Source of the DNA: Paenibacillus sp. FSL W8-0186
GTDB taxonomy: Bacteria; Bacillota; Bacilli; Paenibacillales; Paenibacillaceae
DNA: 64,000 nucleotides
Assembly: GCF_037969765.1 (NCBI RefSeq)
Contig: NZ_CP150207.1
Span: forward strand, 1,040,001-1,104,000
Direction: 5' to 3'
Both the position numbers and the translations under genes were made by a program. The notes under the pieces are model-generated. The model did not search any database. It was not told where the DNA came from and saw only the letters and a program-made list of their open reading frames with translations. Below, piece by piece: positions 17,197 to 26,954 of the stretch (position 1 is its first letter; the number at the start of each line of letters is the position of its first letter).

Positions 17197-17943
17197 ATGC
17201 TTTACGATCAAGCTCTTATGAACGGGCTGTCGCTTAAAGAAGACGGCTGGAAATACGATGCTTATCGGCAGTTTGCGTTGAAGCTGGCCGATACGGAATA
17301 TTTATTTCCTTGCATTCCGGCAACGATAGGCTTTAAACGGGGGCAATTCAGGTACGGATTCGCCAGCGATCCCCGCACGGACGAGGCTGCGGCAGAGCTG
17401 GCCGGACTGTTGGGGAGCTTCGGTGACGAATCGCGAAGCTGCGGGAAATACACATCGCTGATACTCTTTTTCGAGACGCCGCAGGAGCTGGTGCAGAGAT
17501 GCAGCGTGGAGGAATACAGGGAAATCTTCTGGAGGCTGCTGCTCAAAGCGAGGGAGCTGGATAACCGGGACTGGCCAGAGCATATCCCTGGAGATCCCTA
17601 TGATCCGCTCTGGGAATACTGCTTCGGCCAAGAGCAATATTTTGTGTACTGCGCCACTCCGGCCCATCGTCTGCGGCAAAGCCGGCATTTTCCTTATTTT
17701 ATCATGGCGATCACGCCCCGCTGGGTGCTGGTGGAATTTAACGCGTCTGCCGAAGCTGCAGCCCATATCAAGCATAAAATCAGGGAGCGGATTACGGGAT
17801 ACGATGCAGTCGGCATTCATCCCGATTTGAACAGCTATGGAAACGAAAATAATTTTGAGTGGAAGCAGTATTTTCTCGGGGATGATTCGGCTCCATCAGC
17901 TTCACGCTGCCCTTTTTCCGATTTTCGCTCCAACAAAACTTGA
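17197..17943 (+). CDS. YqcI/YcgG family protein
   Basis: A 248-residue protein resembling the YqcI/YcgG family of Bacillus, whose function is unknown. Recognisable stretches are FPCIPATIGFKRGQFRYGF near the N-terminus, SLILFFETP in the middle and HFPYFIMAITPRWVLVEFN in the second half. It is cytoplasmic, with no signal or membrane segment. I chose the ATG at 17197 because AAGGAGG sits ~9 bases upstream; an in-frame ATG at 17128 lacks a ribosome site. The stop is followed by an 85-base gap before the LysE-type gene. Confidence 0.85.
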   Translation: MLYDQALMNGLSLKEDGWKYDAYRQFALKLADTEYLFPCIPATIGFKRGQFRYGFASDPRTDEAAAELAGLLGSFGDESRSCGKYTSLILFFETPQELVQRCSVEEYREIFWRLLLKARELDNRDWPEHIPGDPYDPLWEYCFGQEQYFVYCATPAHRLRQSRHFPYFIMAITPRWVLVEFNASAEAAAHIKHKIRERITGYDAVGIHPDLNSYGNENNFEWKQYFLGDDSAPSASRCPFSDFRSNKT

Positions 17944-18028
17944 TCTGGTAGTCGTACAAACCTTCCTCCCTGAATAAAATGGTACAAGTTCGGGCGACGA
18001 TTTGCGCCATGGGAGGAGAGGATGAGGC

Positions 18029-18655
18029 ATGAGCTTGTTTGTAAGTTATATTTTGCTGGGACTGTCGCTGGCCGCGCCGATCGGTCCCATCAATGCCGCA
18101 CAAATGGACCGGGGGATTCGCGGCGGTTTTTGGAATTCCTGGGTGCTGGGACTCGGATCTTTGTGCGCCGATTTTATATTTATCGGCCTTGTTTATTTCG
18201 GTACGGTTCACTTCCTGCAGGTTCCTTTCGTAAAAACCTTTCTTTGGCTGTTCGGCAGCTTCGTACTCCTGTACAGCGGCTGGGAGGGGCTGAGGGGAGC
18301 GAGAGAGATAGCGGAATATCGGAACGCCAGGCAGGAGTCCTTATATAAATCCTTTGGCGCAGGCTTCTTCCTGTCGATTTCCAATCCTTTGTCGATCATG
18401 TTCTGGCTGGGGATTTACGGCTCAATCTTGGCGAAGGCGGCTCAAACCTACGGCACGAAGGAGCTCGTCCTTTATACCTCTGCAGTCGTAATGGGCCTGG
18501 TGATTTGGGATTTGACCATGGCGGCCATGTCCAGCGGGTTTCGCCGGCTGCTGACTCCGCGTCTCTTAACGGGCATTTCCGTGCTCTCCGGGCTGTCGCT
18601 CATTGTCTTTGGCTTTTATTTCGGCTGGCAGGCCTGTCTTGAACTGTTCGGTTAA
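18029..18655 (+). CDS. LysE/RhtB-family exporter
   Basis: A 208-residue inner-membrane protein with six predicted helices. The first helix carries the family motif APIGPIN. Members export amino acids or their derivatives; the substrate here is unknown. GGGAGGAGAGG precedes the ATG. A LLYSGWEGLRG loop and ISNPLSIMFWLGIYG segment in the second half match the family pattern. It stands alone on the plus strand ahead of the phosphorylase operon and probably has its own promoter. Confidence 0.88.
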   Translation: MSLFVSYILLGLSLAAPIGPINAAQMDRGIRGGFWNSWVLGLGSLCADFIFIGLVYFGTVHFLQVPFVKTFLWLFGSFVLLYSGWEGLRGAREIAEYRNARQESLYKSFGAGFFLSISNPLSIMFWLGIYGSILAKAAQTYGTKELVLYTSAVVMGLVIWDLTMAAMSSGFRRLLTPRLLTGISVLSGLSLIVFGFYFGWQACLELFG

Positions 18656-18801
18656 CATCGTAAAAACGCACATAAGCTTCTTAGAGCTGGACATTTGGCG
18701 TATTCGGTTCTTTGGCTAATCTGGATATGCACGCCGATACAGGGCAAGGCCCGGCATCGGTCGCAGCGCGTACAGATTTAGTACAAAGGAGTGGGGAAAG
18801 C

Positions 18802-21129
18802 ATGCCAAAGATCGCGGACAAATATTTGGCGGTAGATCCGTGGAAGGTCGTGGAGGAAGGTTTTGATGCGGGGCGGAACCGGGTGTCGGAATCGATTTTT
18901 TCACTAGGCAACGAATATATGGGGGTCAGGGGGTATCCGGAAGAAGGGTACCGCGGGGACACACTGCTTGGGAGTTACTTTAACGGGCTGTTCGAAGAAA
19001 GCAAAGTGGGGGCGCATTACAAGGGGATCATCCAGTCGCTGCGCTTCATGGTCAACGCGGTGGATTGGCTCTATACGCGGATTATGGCGGACGGAGAGAC
19101 CTTTGACATGGCGGTGAGCGCATTCTCGGACTTTCGGCGCGAGCTCGATTTCAGGAGCGGAATATATAAACGTGAATTGGTATGGCATTTGACTAACGGC
19201 AAAAGGCTTAAATTGACGTTCGAACGTTTTGTCAGCATGCGCATATCGAACCTGGGGTGTCAGCGCATTACCTTTGAGCCGCTGAATTTCTCCGGCACGA
19301 TCCGGGTCATTGCGGGCCTGGACTTTGCCGTGCTGCACGAAGATCAGGGGCGCATGTACTGGGAGGCGGTGCGGCGAGGGGAACAGAATGGAAATACCGC
19401 CATGCTTGGCCGGACGGTACAGACGAAGAACCGACTGTTCTCCGGGTTTCGGCTGGAGGCGACCGATGTGGTGGAGGACGCGGCGGCAACGGGAGCAACG
19501 GATTGCGATGGGCGCTTTATCGGCCGGGAGCTGCTGCTTAGCTTGAAACAAGGCCAAAGGACGGTTATGGACAAGCTGACAGTAAATCTGGCGGAAAAAG
19601 ACGTAAGCCGCTCGGACGAGGAAATATGGAACGACGGGCTGGAGCTGGCCCTGCGCTGCGCGGATCTCGACTATGATGCCGCGGCTGCGCAGCAGCGGGA
19701 GTATTGGACACAAGTATGGAAAACATCCGACATTGTCATTGACGGCGATCCGGAGAATCAGCAGGGTATCCGGTTTTGTATTTTTCAGCTGTACCAAACG
19801 TACCATGGCGATAATCCGGGCTTTAACATCGGGGCGAAGGGCCTGACAGGCGAAGCCTATCGCGGGCTTGCCTTCTGGGATACGGAGTCGTATTGCCTGC
19901 CTTTCTATATATTTAACAATCCAAAGGCGGCCCGCAGCTTGCTGGAATTCCGCTACAGGTCTCTGCCCCATGCCGTGGAAAGAGCGAAAGAGCTTGACTG
20001 CGAGGGGGCGTTCTATCCGATCGCGACGATCGATGGAACGGAGAGCTGTGATTTGTGGCAGCATTCCAACCTGCAGCTTCACGTCGGCACGGCGGTGGCT
20101 TATGGGATTCGGCATTATGTGAGCATTACGGGAGATACAAGCTTTTTATATGAAAAAGGCGCAGAAATGCTCATTCAGATTTGCCGGTTCTATGCCGCGC
20201 GCGGGCAATACGGGCAAAAGACGGGCGAGTTCGGCTATTTCGGCGTGATGGGGCCCGACGAGTTCCAACTGATGGTGAACAACAATTGCTATATTAACTG
20301 GATGGCTAAAAAACTGTTCGAATACACGCTGGAAGTGATCGGTGCAATGCGCGAGGCCGATTTCGGCACATTTGCTGCGCTGGCGGAGCGCCTGGCTTTG
20401 ACGGAAGATGAACAGGCGGATTGGCGGGAAAAGGCCGATCGTATGAAAATTCCCCAAGATCAAGAGACGGGAATTTATGAGGAGCATGATGGGTTTTTCG
20501 ATATGCCGCATCTGGATATTCATTCGATTCCGGTGGCGGAATTCCCGTTATACGCGCATTGGTCGTATGACCGGCTGTATCGCTACGATATGATCAAGCA
20601 GCCGGACGTGCTGATGTTCATGTTCCTGTACAGCAGCGAATTCACTCGCGCGGCCAAGCGCGCCAACTACGATTACTATGAGCCGAGATGCATTCACGAG
20701 TCCTCCCTGTCGCCGTCGATCCATTCCATCCTCGCCGCTGAGATCGGCCGGCCGGAGGAGGCTTATAAGTTCTTCGAGTTCGCGACACGGCTTGATCTGG
20801 ACAATTACAACCGCAATACGCGGGAAGGGCTGCATACGACTTCGATTGCTGCAGCCTGGATGAACATCGTGTATGGCTTCGGGGGCATGCGCTCCGACGG
20901 GGAAAAGCTGGTGTTCCACCCGAGCATTCCGGATCACTGGGAACGGTACAGCTTCCAGGTGTTCTACCAGGGAACCAGACTGATGGTCGAAGTCAATCAG
21001 GAGCATGCGATTTTGCGCGTTGCCGATGGCCCTGACGTAGAGATCCTAATTTACGGCAGAGATTATCTCGTTGCAGCCGCTGGGGTAAAGGTCGGGTTGG
21101 AACAGGCCAAGGCGGGGGAGCCGGGATGA
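18802..21129 (+). CDS. GH65 disaccharide phosphorylase, maltose phosphorylase-like
   Basis: A 775-residue cytoplasmic GH65 enzyme. The family phosphorolyses alpha-linked glucose disaccharides with inversion, giving beta-glucose-1-phosphate and glucose. It has an N-terminal super-sandwich domain, an (alpha/alpha)6 barrel with AFWDTESYCLPFY, and the catalytic acid Glu487 in VMGPDEFQLMVNNNCYINW; that motif context and length are maltose phosphorylase-like, though trehalose or another linkage is not excluded. The start is ATG 18802, preceded by AAAGGAG; an in-frame TTG 30 codons upstream is less likely. Its TGA overlaps the next ATG (ATGA). It is the first gene of a GH65-GH65-pgmB operon. Confidence 0.92.
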   Translation: MPKIADKYLAVDPWKVVEEGFDAGRNRVSESIFSLGNEYMGVRGYPEEGYRGDTLLGSYFNGLFEESKVGAHYKGIIQSLRFMVNAVDWLYTRIMADGETFDMAVSAFSDFRRELDFRSGIYKRELVWHLTNGKRLKLTFERFVSMRISNLGCQRITFEPLNFSGTIRVIAGLDFAVLHEDQGRMYWEAVRRGEQNGNTAMLGRTVQTKNRLFSGFRLEATDVVEDAAATGATDCDGRFIGRELLLSLKQGQRTVMDKLTVNLAEKDVSRSDEEIWNDGLELALRCADLDYDAAAAQQREYWTQVWKTSDIVIDGDPENQQGIRFCIFQLYQTYHGDNPGFNIGAKGLTGEAYRGLAFWDTESYCLPFYIFNNPKAARSLLEFRYRSLPHAVERAKELDCEGAFYPIATIDGTESCDLWQHSNLQLHVGTAVAYGIRHYVSITGDTSFLYEKGAEMLIQICRFYAARGQYGQKTGEFGYFGVMGPDEFQLMVNNNCYINWMAKKLFEYTLEVIGAMREADFGTFAALAERLALTEDEQADWREKADRMKIPQDQETGIYEEHDGFFDMPHLDIHSIPVAEFPLYAHWSYDRLYRYDMIKQPDVLMFMFLYSSEFTRAAKRANYDYYEPRCIHESSLSPSIHSILAAEIGRPEEAYKFFEFATRLDLDNYNRNTREGLHTTSIAAAWMNIVYGFGGMRSDGEKLVFHPSIPDHWERYSFQVFYQGTRLMVEVNQEHAILRVADGPDVEILIYGRDYLVAAAGVKVGLEQAKAGEPG

Positions 21130-23522
21130 GCTGGATTGTACAGGAAAACGGTTTTGATCGGCGGCGGATAACGGCGAACGGGAATAAATTCATGATTGGC
21201 AACGGTTATATGGGCTACCGGGGCACGCTGGAGGAATTTGGCCGGGCCGAGCTGACGGCAGTGACGCTCGCTGGCCTCTATGACCGGGCAGGAGATCAGT
21301 GGAGAGAGCCGGTCAACGCTCCGAACGGCATGTTCACCCAGATTTACTGCAGGGGGGAGCTTCTCGGCTTGTTGGCCAGCGAGGGAGAGCCGCTGGAGCA
21401 TATCCAGGAGCTGGATATGCTCCATGCGTTGCATCGCCGCCGGACGGTGTACCGCATGCCAGGCTCGGCAGACGGTGGCCGGGTTACGGTGAGTATGGAG
21501 CGGTTCTGCAGCGCGAAGCGTCTGCATCTGCTCGCGGGCCGAGTCTCCGTGCAGTGCAGCGAGGATTGCGAGCTGTTGATCCGTACGGGCATAGATGGAG
21601 ATGTATGGGATATCAATGGCCCTCATTTGGCCGGGCTGGCGGGTGCGGATGCAGAAGGCAGCCTGCTGCTCACCGGGCGGACGCAAGAACTGCAGGTGCC
21701 GGTCGCCGTAGCGGAGGCCTGGGCATGGGCCAGTGCTGGAGAAACAATAGCGGGGGGGTGGAGGGCAATTGAAGCAGCGGTTGGAGCGGCTGGGGAGATG
21801 CCGGCTGAGATGAATGAGTTGCCGTTGCCGTGGAAGACGGAAACGAAGGTGGGAGCAGACTTCGTCTTCCGTGAAATCCGGCTGCGCTGTAAGGCGGGGG
21901 AAACTTACACGTTCCATAAATTCACGGCCGTATTTACGGGTTTGGATGAGGGGGGCGATGCGGGGGAAGCTGCGCTGAAATACAGCCGGGAGGCCGCTGC
22001 ACTCGGATACGAGGCTCTGCTGAAGGAGCATGCCGAGAGCTGGGAGCGGAAATGGGAGCGCTCGGACGTGGTCATTCATGGCGACGGGGAGGCCCAGGCT
22101 GCCTTGCGATACAGTCTGTACCAGCTGCATATTATCTCGCCGGGACATTCCGAGAAATTGTCCATCCCGGCCCGCGGCTTGTCGGGTCAGGTGTATAAAG
22201 GAGCGGTGTTCTGGGATACGGAGATGTTCATGCTGCCGTTCTACCTGCATACACAGCCGGAGATCGCGCGCAACCTGTTGATGTACCGGGTGCATACGCT
22301 GGACGGGGCACGGCGAAAAGCGGCCGAGTACGGCTACGAAGGCGCGTTTTATGCCTGGGAAAGCCAGGAGACGGGAGACGATGCCTGCACGCTGTTCAAT
22401 ATCAATGACGTGTTCACCGGCCGCCCGATGCGGACTTACTTCCGTGACAAGCAGGTTCACATCAGCGCGGATGTCGCTTACGGCATATGGCAGTACTATC
22501 TGTTTACCGGAGACGGCAGCCTTCTGCTCGAGGGGGGAGCCGAGGTTGCCTGGGAATGTGCGCGATTCTACTATTCTTACGCGTATTTCAACCCGGGGAG
22601 ACAGCGCTATGAAATTCTCGATGTCACCGGTCCTGACGAATATCATGAACGGGTACACAACAACGCCTTTACCAATGCTATGGTCAAAAAGTGCCTGTCT
22701 ATCGCGCTGGAGGCAATGGCTTATTTGCAGGAGAAGCAGCCCTGGCAATACGAAGCATTGTTGTCAGGCAGTACGGTCAAGCCTGAGCAGCTGCGGGAAA
22801 TGCACGATCGCCTGTATGTTCCACATCCGGCTGCAGACAGCCGTCTCATTGAGCAGTTCGACAGATATTACATGCTGGAGGATTTGCCTCTTGCCGAACT
22901 GCAATCAAGAATGCTGAATCCGCAAGAGTATCTAGGCGGGGGAAATGGTCTGGCTACGACGACGCAAATTTTGAAGCAGGCTGACGTAGTGCTTCTGCTG
23001 CACCTGTTCAGTGAGGGCTATGACAGGGACACGAAGCGAGCTAACTGGGAATATTACGAGCCCCGTACCGAACACGGCTCGAGCCTGAGCTCCTGCATTT
23101 ATGCCCTGGTTGCCGCAGATATCGGCATTCCCGACTGGGCCTACCCTTATTTTATGCGGACGGCTACGATCGATTTGACAGGGGACTCGAAGCAGTACGT
23201 TGGGGATTTGTATATTGGAGGCACGCATCCGGCGGCAAATGGGGGAGCTTGGATGGCAGCGGTGCTTGGCTTTGCGGGACTGCGCTTTGACGGCGGAACA
23301 GTGCGGTTCAAACCGTCCCTGCCGGGAGAATGGCAGGGGGTGGAATTTCCGCTGTGCCTGCGGAATCAATCTTTCCGGGTTCAAGTTGCTCCATCGAAGG
23401 TGACCGTCCAGGCGCATGCGGATAACGTTCGCGGCCTGCAATTTCAATGGGGGGAGCAAATCGGATTTGCCGGGCCAGGAGAGACGGTCAGCTTCACGTG
23501 TGAATCCACTTCCCTGAGCTGA
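21126..23522 (+). CDS. GH65 phosphorylase, kojibiose/nigerose-type
   Basis: A 798-residue second GH65 protein, clearly diverged from its neighbour. The catalytic acid is Glu505 in VTGPDEYHERVHNNAFTN, a form common in kojibiose, nigerose and related alpha-1,2 or alpha-1,3 phosphorylases rather than in maltose phosphorylases. The barrel motif VFWDTEMFMLPFYLHTQPE is intact. It begins within the last codons of the first GH65 gene through an ATGA overlap, so the two are translationally coupled. Two phosphorylases of different linkage feeding one beta-phosphoglucomutase suggests use of mixed-linkage alpha-glucan fragments. The exact disaccharide is inferred. Confidence 0.9.
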   Translation: MSWIVQENGFDRRRITANGNKFMIGNGYMGYRGTLEEFGRAELTAVTLAGLYDRAGDQWREPVNAPNGMFTQIYCRGELLGLLASEGEPLEHIQELDMLHALHRRRTVYRMPGSADGGRVTVSMERFCSAKRLHLLAGRVSVQCSEDCELLIRTGIDGDVWDINGPHLAGLAGADAEGSLLLTGRTQELQVPVAVAEAWAWASAGETIAGGWRAIEAAVGAAGEMPAEMNELPLPWKTETKVGADFVFREIRLRCKAGETYTFHKFTAVFTGLDEGGDAGEAALKYSREAAALGYEALLKEHAESWERKWERSDVVIHGDGEAQAALRYSLYQLHIISPGHSEKLSIPARGLSGQVYKGAVFWDTEMFMLPFYLHTQPEIARNLLMYRVHTLDGARRKAAEYGYEGAFYAWESQETGDDACTLFNINDVFTGRPMRTYFRDKQVHISADVAYGIWQYYLFTGDGSLLLEGGAEVAWECARFYYSYAYFNPGRQRYEILDVTGPDEYHERVHNNAFTNAMVKKCLSIALEAMAYLQEKQPWQYEALLSGSTVKPEQLREMHDRLYVPHPAADSRLIEQFDRYYMLEDLPLAELQSRMLNPQEYLGGGNGLATTTQILKQADVVLLLHLFSEGYDRDTKRANWEYYEPRTEHGSSLSSCIYALVAADIGIPDWAYPYFMRTATIDLTGDSKQYVGDLYIGGTHPAANGGAWMAAVLGFAGLRFDGGTVRFKPSLPGEWQGVEFPLCLRNQSFRVQVAPSKVTVQAHADNVRGLQFQWGEQIGFAGPGETVSFTCESTSLS

Positions 23523-23577
23523 TCAACTATGAAATGCTGAGAGCATACAGAGTAGAATTTTAAAGGAGAGAAGCACG

Positions 23578-24210
23578 GTGCTGAACACGATGAAAGGCGC
23601 GATATTCGATCTGGACGGCGTGATCGTAGATACGGCGAAATATCATTACTTAGCCTGGCGAGCGCTGGCCAAGCGGCTCGGATTCGATTTTACGGAAGAA
23701 GACAATGAACGGCTTAAAGGAGTTAGCCGCATGGAGTCGCTGCGCATACTGCTTGAGATCGGAGGCATAGAGGCCGGGGAGGTGGATCGGCTGGAGATGG
23801 CAGAGATGAAAAACAGGGAGTACGTGAGCTCCATCTCCAAGCTCAATCCCTCCGAAATATTGCCGGGTGCGAGGGAATACCTGGAATTGCTGAGGGGAAG
23901 AGGCGTTACAATTGCATTAGGCTCAGCTAGCCAAAATGCAGCTTTTATATTGTCGCGGCTCGGTATCTCTGAGTTGTTCGACGCCGTGATCGACGGGACG
24001 AAAGTGTCGCAGGCGAAGCCTGATCCTGAGGTGTTTCTAGCAGCCAGCGAAGCGCTGGGGCTTAGGCCGTCCGAATGTGTTGTATTTGAGGATGCCGCTG
24101 CAGGCGTTCAGGCGGGAAAGGCGGCTGGCTGCAAGGTGGTAGGAATCGGCAGCCCCGATATTTTGCACCAGGCAGATCGCGTGATCGCTGGACTATATGA
24201 ACTAATTTAA
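23578..24210 (+). CDS. pgmB: beta-phosphoglucomutase
   Basis: A 210-residue HAD-superfamily enzyme converting beta-glucose-1-phosphate to glucose-6-phosphate. Motif I is FDLDGVIVDT (nucleophile Asp11, acid/base Asp13), the cap has the substrate-recognition segment LKGVSRMESL, motif II is LGSAS, and motifs III-IV are QAKPDPEVF and VFEDAAAGVQAGKAAGC. The GTG start at 23578 has AAAGGAG about 10 bases upstream; the ATG at 23590 is too far from it. It ends the phosphorylase operon and consumes the beta-glucose-1-phosphate those enzymes make. Confidence 0.95.
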   Translation: MLNTMKGAIFDLDGVIVDTAKYHYLAWRALAKRLGFDFTEEDNERLKGVSRMESLRILLEIGGIEAGEVDRLEMAEMKNREYVSSISKLNPSEILPGAREYLELLRGRGVTIALGSASQNAAFILSRLGISELFDAVIDGTKVSQAKPDPEVFLAASEALGLRPSECVVFEDAAAGVQAGKAAGCKVVGIGSPDILHQADRVIAGLYELI

Positions 24211-24247
24211 TCAGACCAAGCGAAACTATATTCTATTCGTTGTAGCG

Positions 24248-24277
24248 ATCCTGCTTTTTTGGCAGGATTGTTTTTTT
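24248..24277 (+). terminator. phosphorylase operon terminator
   Basis: ATCCTGC, a T-rich 7-base loop, then GCAGGAT, followed by TG and seven T. It is ~40 bases after the pgmB stop. Confidence 0.85.
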
Positions 24278-24329
24278 GCGTGATCATGAAAAAGAGGAAG
24301 AGGAGAGGACAACCAGATAGGGCTGTGCT

Positions 24330-24540
24330 AAAAGCTGGCGCTCCCCGGGGCCCGGGGGCTCCGCCGCAAAATAGTGCTCATCGGAGCTGGATGCTCCGCT
24401 GCGGGTAGCGTTCCACGTGCACCCGATGGTAGGCAGCGGCTAGCTCCCCGTGCGGGTGTAGTGCTGCAGGGAGCGCCCGGGTGGGGGCTGAATGATGCGC
24501 TCGGGGGAAGTGCTGCAAGGTGCGCTCCCCGTGCGACTAT
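24330..24540. repeat. GC-rich degenerate repeat tract
   Basis: A stretch unlike its surroundings, built from drifting copies of short words such as GCGCTCCCCGTGCG, GTAGTGCTGCAGGGAGCGC and AAGTGCTGCAAGGTGCGC. No open frame in it looks like a protein. It is bounded by AT-rich sequence on both sides. Confidence 0.6.
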
Positions 24541-24571
24541 TCTCAAATAAGGGCTATCGTCTGTAAACAAG

Positions 24572-24760
24572 CTAAATGTATTTTATACATCTAGTTCAAG
24601 CTCTTTTATCAAAAATCCATGCGCTAAATGTAATACATGCAGTTAGTTTGCCTGAATGGAGCTCATTCGCCGGAATAGCCTAAAACTAAATGTAGGTTTT
24701 GCAGTTAGTTCCCCCTAACACGGCCAAAACCGATGAACTAACTGCATGAAATACATTTAG
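24572..24760. repeat. intergenic element with ~26-bp repeats, direct and inverted (copy B)
   Basis: Four related ~26-base words occur at 24572-24597, 24623-24648 and 24686-24711 on the plus strand and at 24735-24760 on the minus strand. The consensus begins CTAAATGTA and ends GCAGTTAGTT. The last two form an inverted pair around 24 bases, so the transcript could fold. The remainder of the gap to 25109 holds no gene that I can support. Confidence 0.75.
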
Positions 24761-25109
24761 TATCTGATCCTGACCATCTAGCAGTTAAGTTTATTGGAGG
24801 GTAAGACTCCACTTTTATTAGAGGGCGTGAGGAATGTGCAGGAATTGTTCCAGTGTAAGGCTAATTTGAAAGAAGGCAGGTGATCATTTTGCATTTTTGC
24901 ATCATTCAGGCCAACTGTGAGGAGATACTCGGAGAAACTCTGCATTATTGCAGTATTTCCGCGATCAAACTTGAACTGACCGAATCGGCCGTGTGTTATG
25001 ACGTGGACCGGGTAGCAGAATCGAAGAAATGCCCATGATGTGCATAGAAATGCGCATACTTGCCCGTTTTCGCAATTGATATAGTTGAGATGCCGGGGGT
25101 GCATGGCAG

Positions 25110-26951
25110 GTGAAAATAAGACTAAAAAGTCCGCTCTACAGAATGAATGTGAAGCGGCAGCTTATTTTGCTGTTTCTGGTCGCAATCATTCCGTTTTTTG
25201 TCCTGAACGCTTATGGCAACTACCGGGCCGGGCAAATTTTGAAGCAGCATGTGACGAACGCCTACATCGAGCTGAACAAGCAAAATTTCAAGCTGATCAG
25301 CCGGGATATCGAAGCGATCAACAAGGTAAGCTCGACCGTATTCCAGAATGCGCTGCTGCAGAAATTGAATCCGGTTTCAAGGGAGGAGACGGTGCTGGAA
25401 CGGGTAAAAAACTACGAAAATCTGGAGAAAGTTCTGGCCTCCTACTCCCAGGACAGTGACGAACGCGAACCGCTGTATTATTCGCTGTACGTTTACGACC
25501 CTGATAATACATACAGCTTCGCCCCCTTCTACCCGGGGCCTCGCAAATCAGGTGTATATTTTTTTGACGACGGAGAGAAGCCGGAATGGTTCGATGAGGC
25601 AATCGGGAAGAAGGGGCGCGGATATTTGCGGCTTGTGGAGCATTTGTCTCCGCCCACAAGGGGGCAGAGCAGCCAAAAAACACTGGCCTATATCCGGGCC
25701 ATAAACAGTATTTACACAAATGGAACGATCGGCGTCCTGGTGGTGACGAACTTGGATGCCCGGATCGGCGAATCACTGCGGACGGTATCGCTGCCGGAGG
25801 GGGAACTCTTTTTTACCGATGGGGAGAACCGAATATTGGCGGCCAGCACACCTGGGCACGAGGCCGTGCTGAGCTTGCCTGCGGAGGCTGATTCCGGCGA
25901 GGCGATGATCGGGGTGACGAATGTCATTACCGACAAGTTTATTTATGTCATTAATTATAATTACGTTCTTCAGCAGAAGCTCGTATACAAGGTCCCCTTG
26001 CAGGCACTGCTCCAGCAGCAGAACGAGATCAAACAGGTGATCCAGCTGATTTCGATCGTTTATTTCGCGGTTGGCCTGTTTATTTTGCTGTATTTCTGGC
26101 GTTCACTAATGACGCCGCTGCAGCGGCTGGTGTATTTCGTAAGAAGATACGAACCCGGGAACGTTGTCCCGGAAACGCCGAGGATGAAGAGGAACGACGA
26201 GATCAGCGTGCTGATTTATACGATATACGACATGGCGCGGCGTCTAAATTCGCTAGTGCATTACAAATATGCGATGGACTTGAAGCAGAAGGAAAGCCAG
26301 CTGCAGCTGCTGTATCAGCAGATCAATCCGCATTTGCTGTACAACACGCTAGAGAGCATTTATTGGAAAAGCACGCTAGAGGGCAATACGGCCTCTGCCG
26401 AAATGATCAAGGAGCTATCCAAGCTGATGAAGATCAGCCTGAGCCGGGGCAGGGAGTTGATTACACTGGAGGAAGAGTTGGAGCATGCCTCGGCCTATAT
26501 CAAGCTGCAGCAGCACCGGTACGAATATCAGTTTCACGTTGGCATCGATATTCCGGCGGAGCTGCTTCCGTTAGCCATTCCCAAAATTACGCTGCAGCCG
26601 CTTATCGAGAACGCAATCATCCACGGGGTGAGGCATATGGGAGAAGACGGCGAAATATGGATCAGCGCCTCCGGAGACGAGGAGCACCTGTTCATTCGCA
26701 TTGAGGATAACGGCTATAAGTCTGTCGACTATGATAGGATCAATCGTCAGCTGCATAAAGAGAACCCTGACCCGTCGTTTGGTTATGGGATCGGCAATAT
26801 TAATCAGCGCATCAAGCTGCACTTCGGAGCGTCTTTCGGATTGAGCTATGCCGGACGCCCGGGAGGCGGCACCAGGGTGACGCTGCATCTTCCGAAGTCA
26901 CTCCAAGACCGGGAGCAGCAGGAATTGGGCCAAGATGGTAAGCAGAAGTAA
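25110..26951 (+). CDS. YesM-type sensor histidine kinase
   Basis: A 613-residue membrane sensor kinase. It has an N-terminal helix (about 15-37), a ~270-residue extracellular sensor, a second helix (about 310-332), HAMP, then His_kinase with INPHLLYNTLES (phospho-acceptor His408) and HATPase_c with ENAIIHGV, EDNGYKS and GYGIGNINQR. The start is a GTG at 25110 with GGGGGTG about 12-18 bases upstream; an ATG at 25143 is the alternative. It pairs with the AraC-type regulator 420 bases downstream. Unusually, the gap between the pair is filled by simple repeats. The neighbouring ABC importer is the likely target, suggesting oligosaccharide sensing. Confidence 0.92.
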   Translation: MKIRLKSPLYRMNVKRQLILLFLVAIIPFFVLNAYGNYRAGQILKQHVTNAYIELNKQNFKLISRDIEAINKVSSTVFQNALLQKLNPVSREETVLERVKNYENLEKVLASYSQDSDEREPLYYSLYVYDPDNTYSFAPFYPGPRKSGVYFFDDGEKPEWFDEAIGKKGRGYLRLVEHLSPPTRGQSSQKTLAYIRAINSIYTNGTIGVLVVTNLDARIGESLRTVSLPEGELFFTDGENRILAASTPGHEAVLSLPAEADSGEAMIGVTNVITDKFIYVINYNYVLQQKLVYKVPLQALLQQQNEIKQVIQLISIVYFAVGLFILLYFWRSLMTPLQRLVYFVRRYEPGNVVPETPRMKRNDEISVLIYTIYDMARRLNSLVHYKYAMDLKQKESQLQLLYQQINPHLLYNTLESIYWKSTLEGNTASAEMIKELSKLMKISLSRGRELITLEEELEHASAYIKLQQHRYEYQFHVGIDIPAELLPLAIPKITLQPLIENAIIHGVRHMGEDGEIWISASGDEEHLFIRIEDNGYKSVDYDRINRQLHKENPDPSFGYGIGNINQRIKLHFGASFGLSYAGRPGGGTRVTLHLPKSLQDREQQELGQDGKQK

Positions 26952-26954
26952 CAA

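Noticed and set aside
18904..20115. 403-codon minus-strand frame opposite the first GH65 gene
   Set aside because: Antisense to a full-length conserved enzyme and no recognisable domain; caused by GC-rich codon usage.
21063..22748. 561-codon minus-strand frame opposite the second GH65 gene
   Set aside because: Antisense shadow of a conserved enzyme without domain, ribosome site or operon context.
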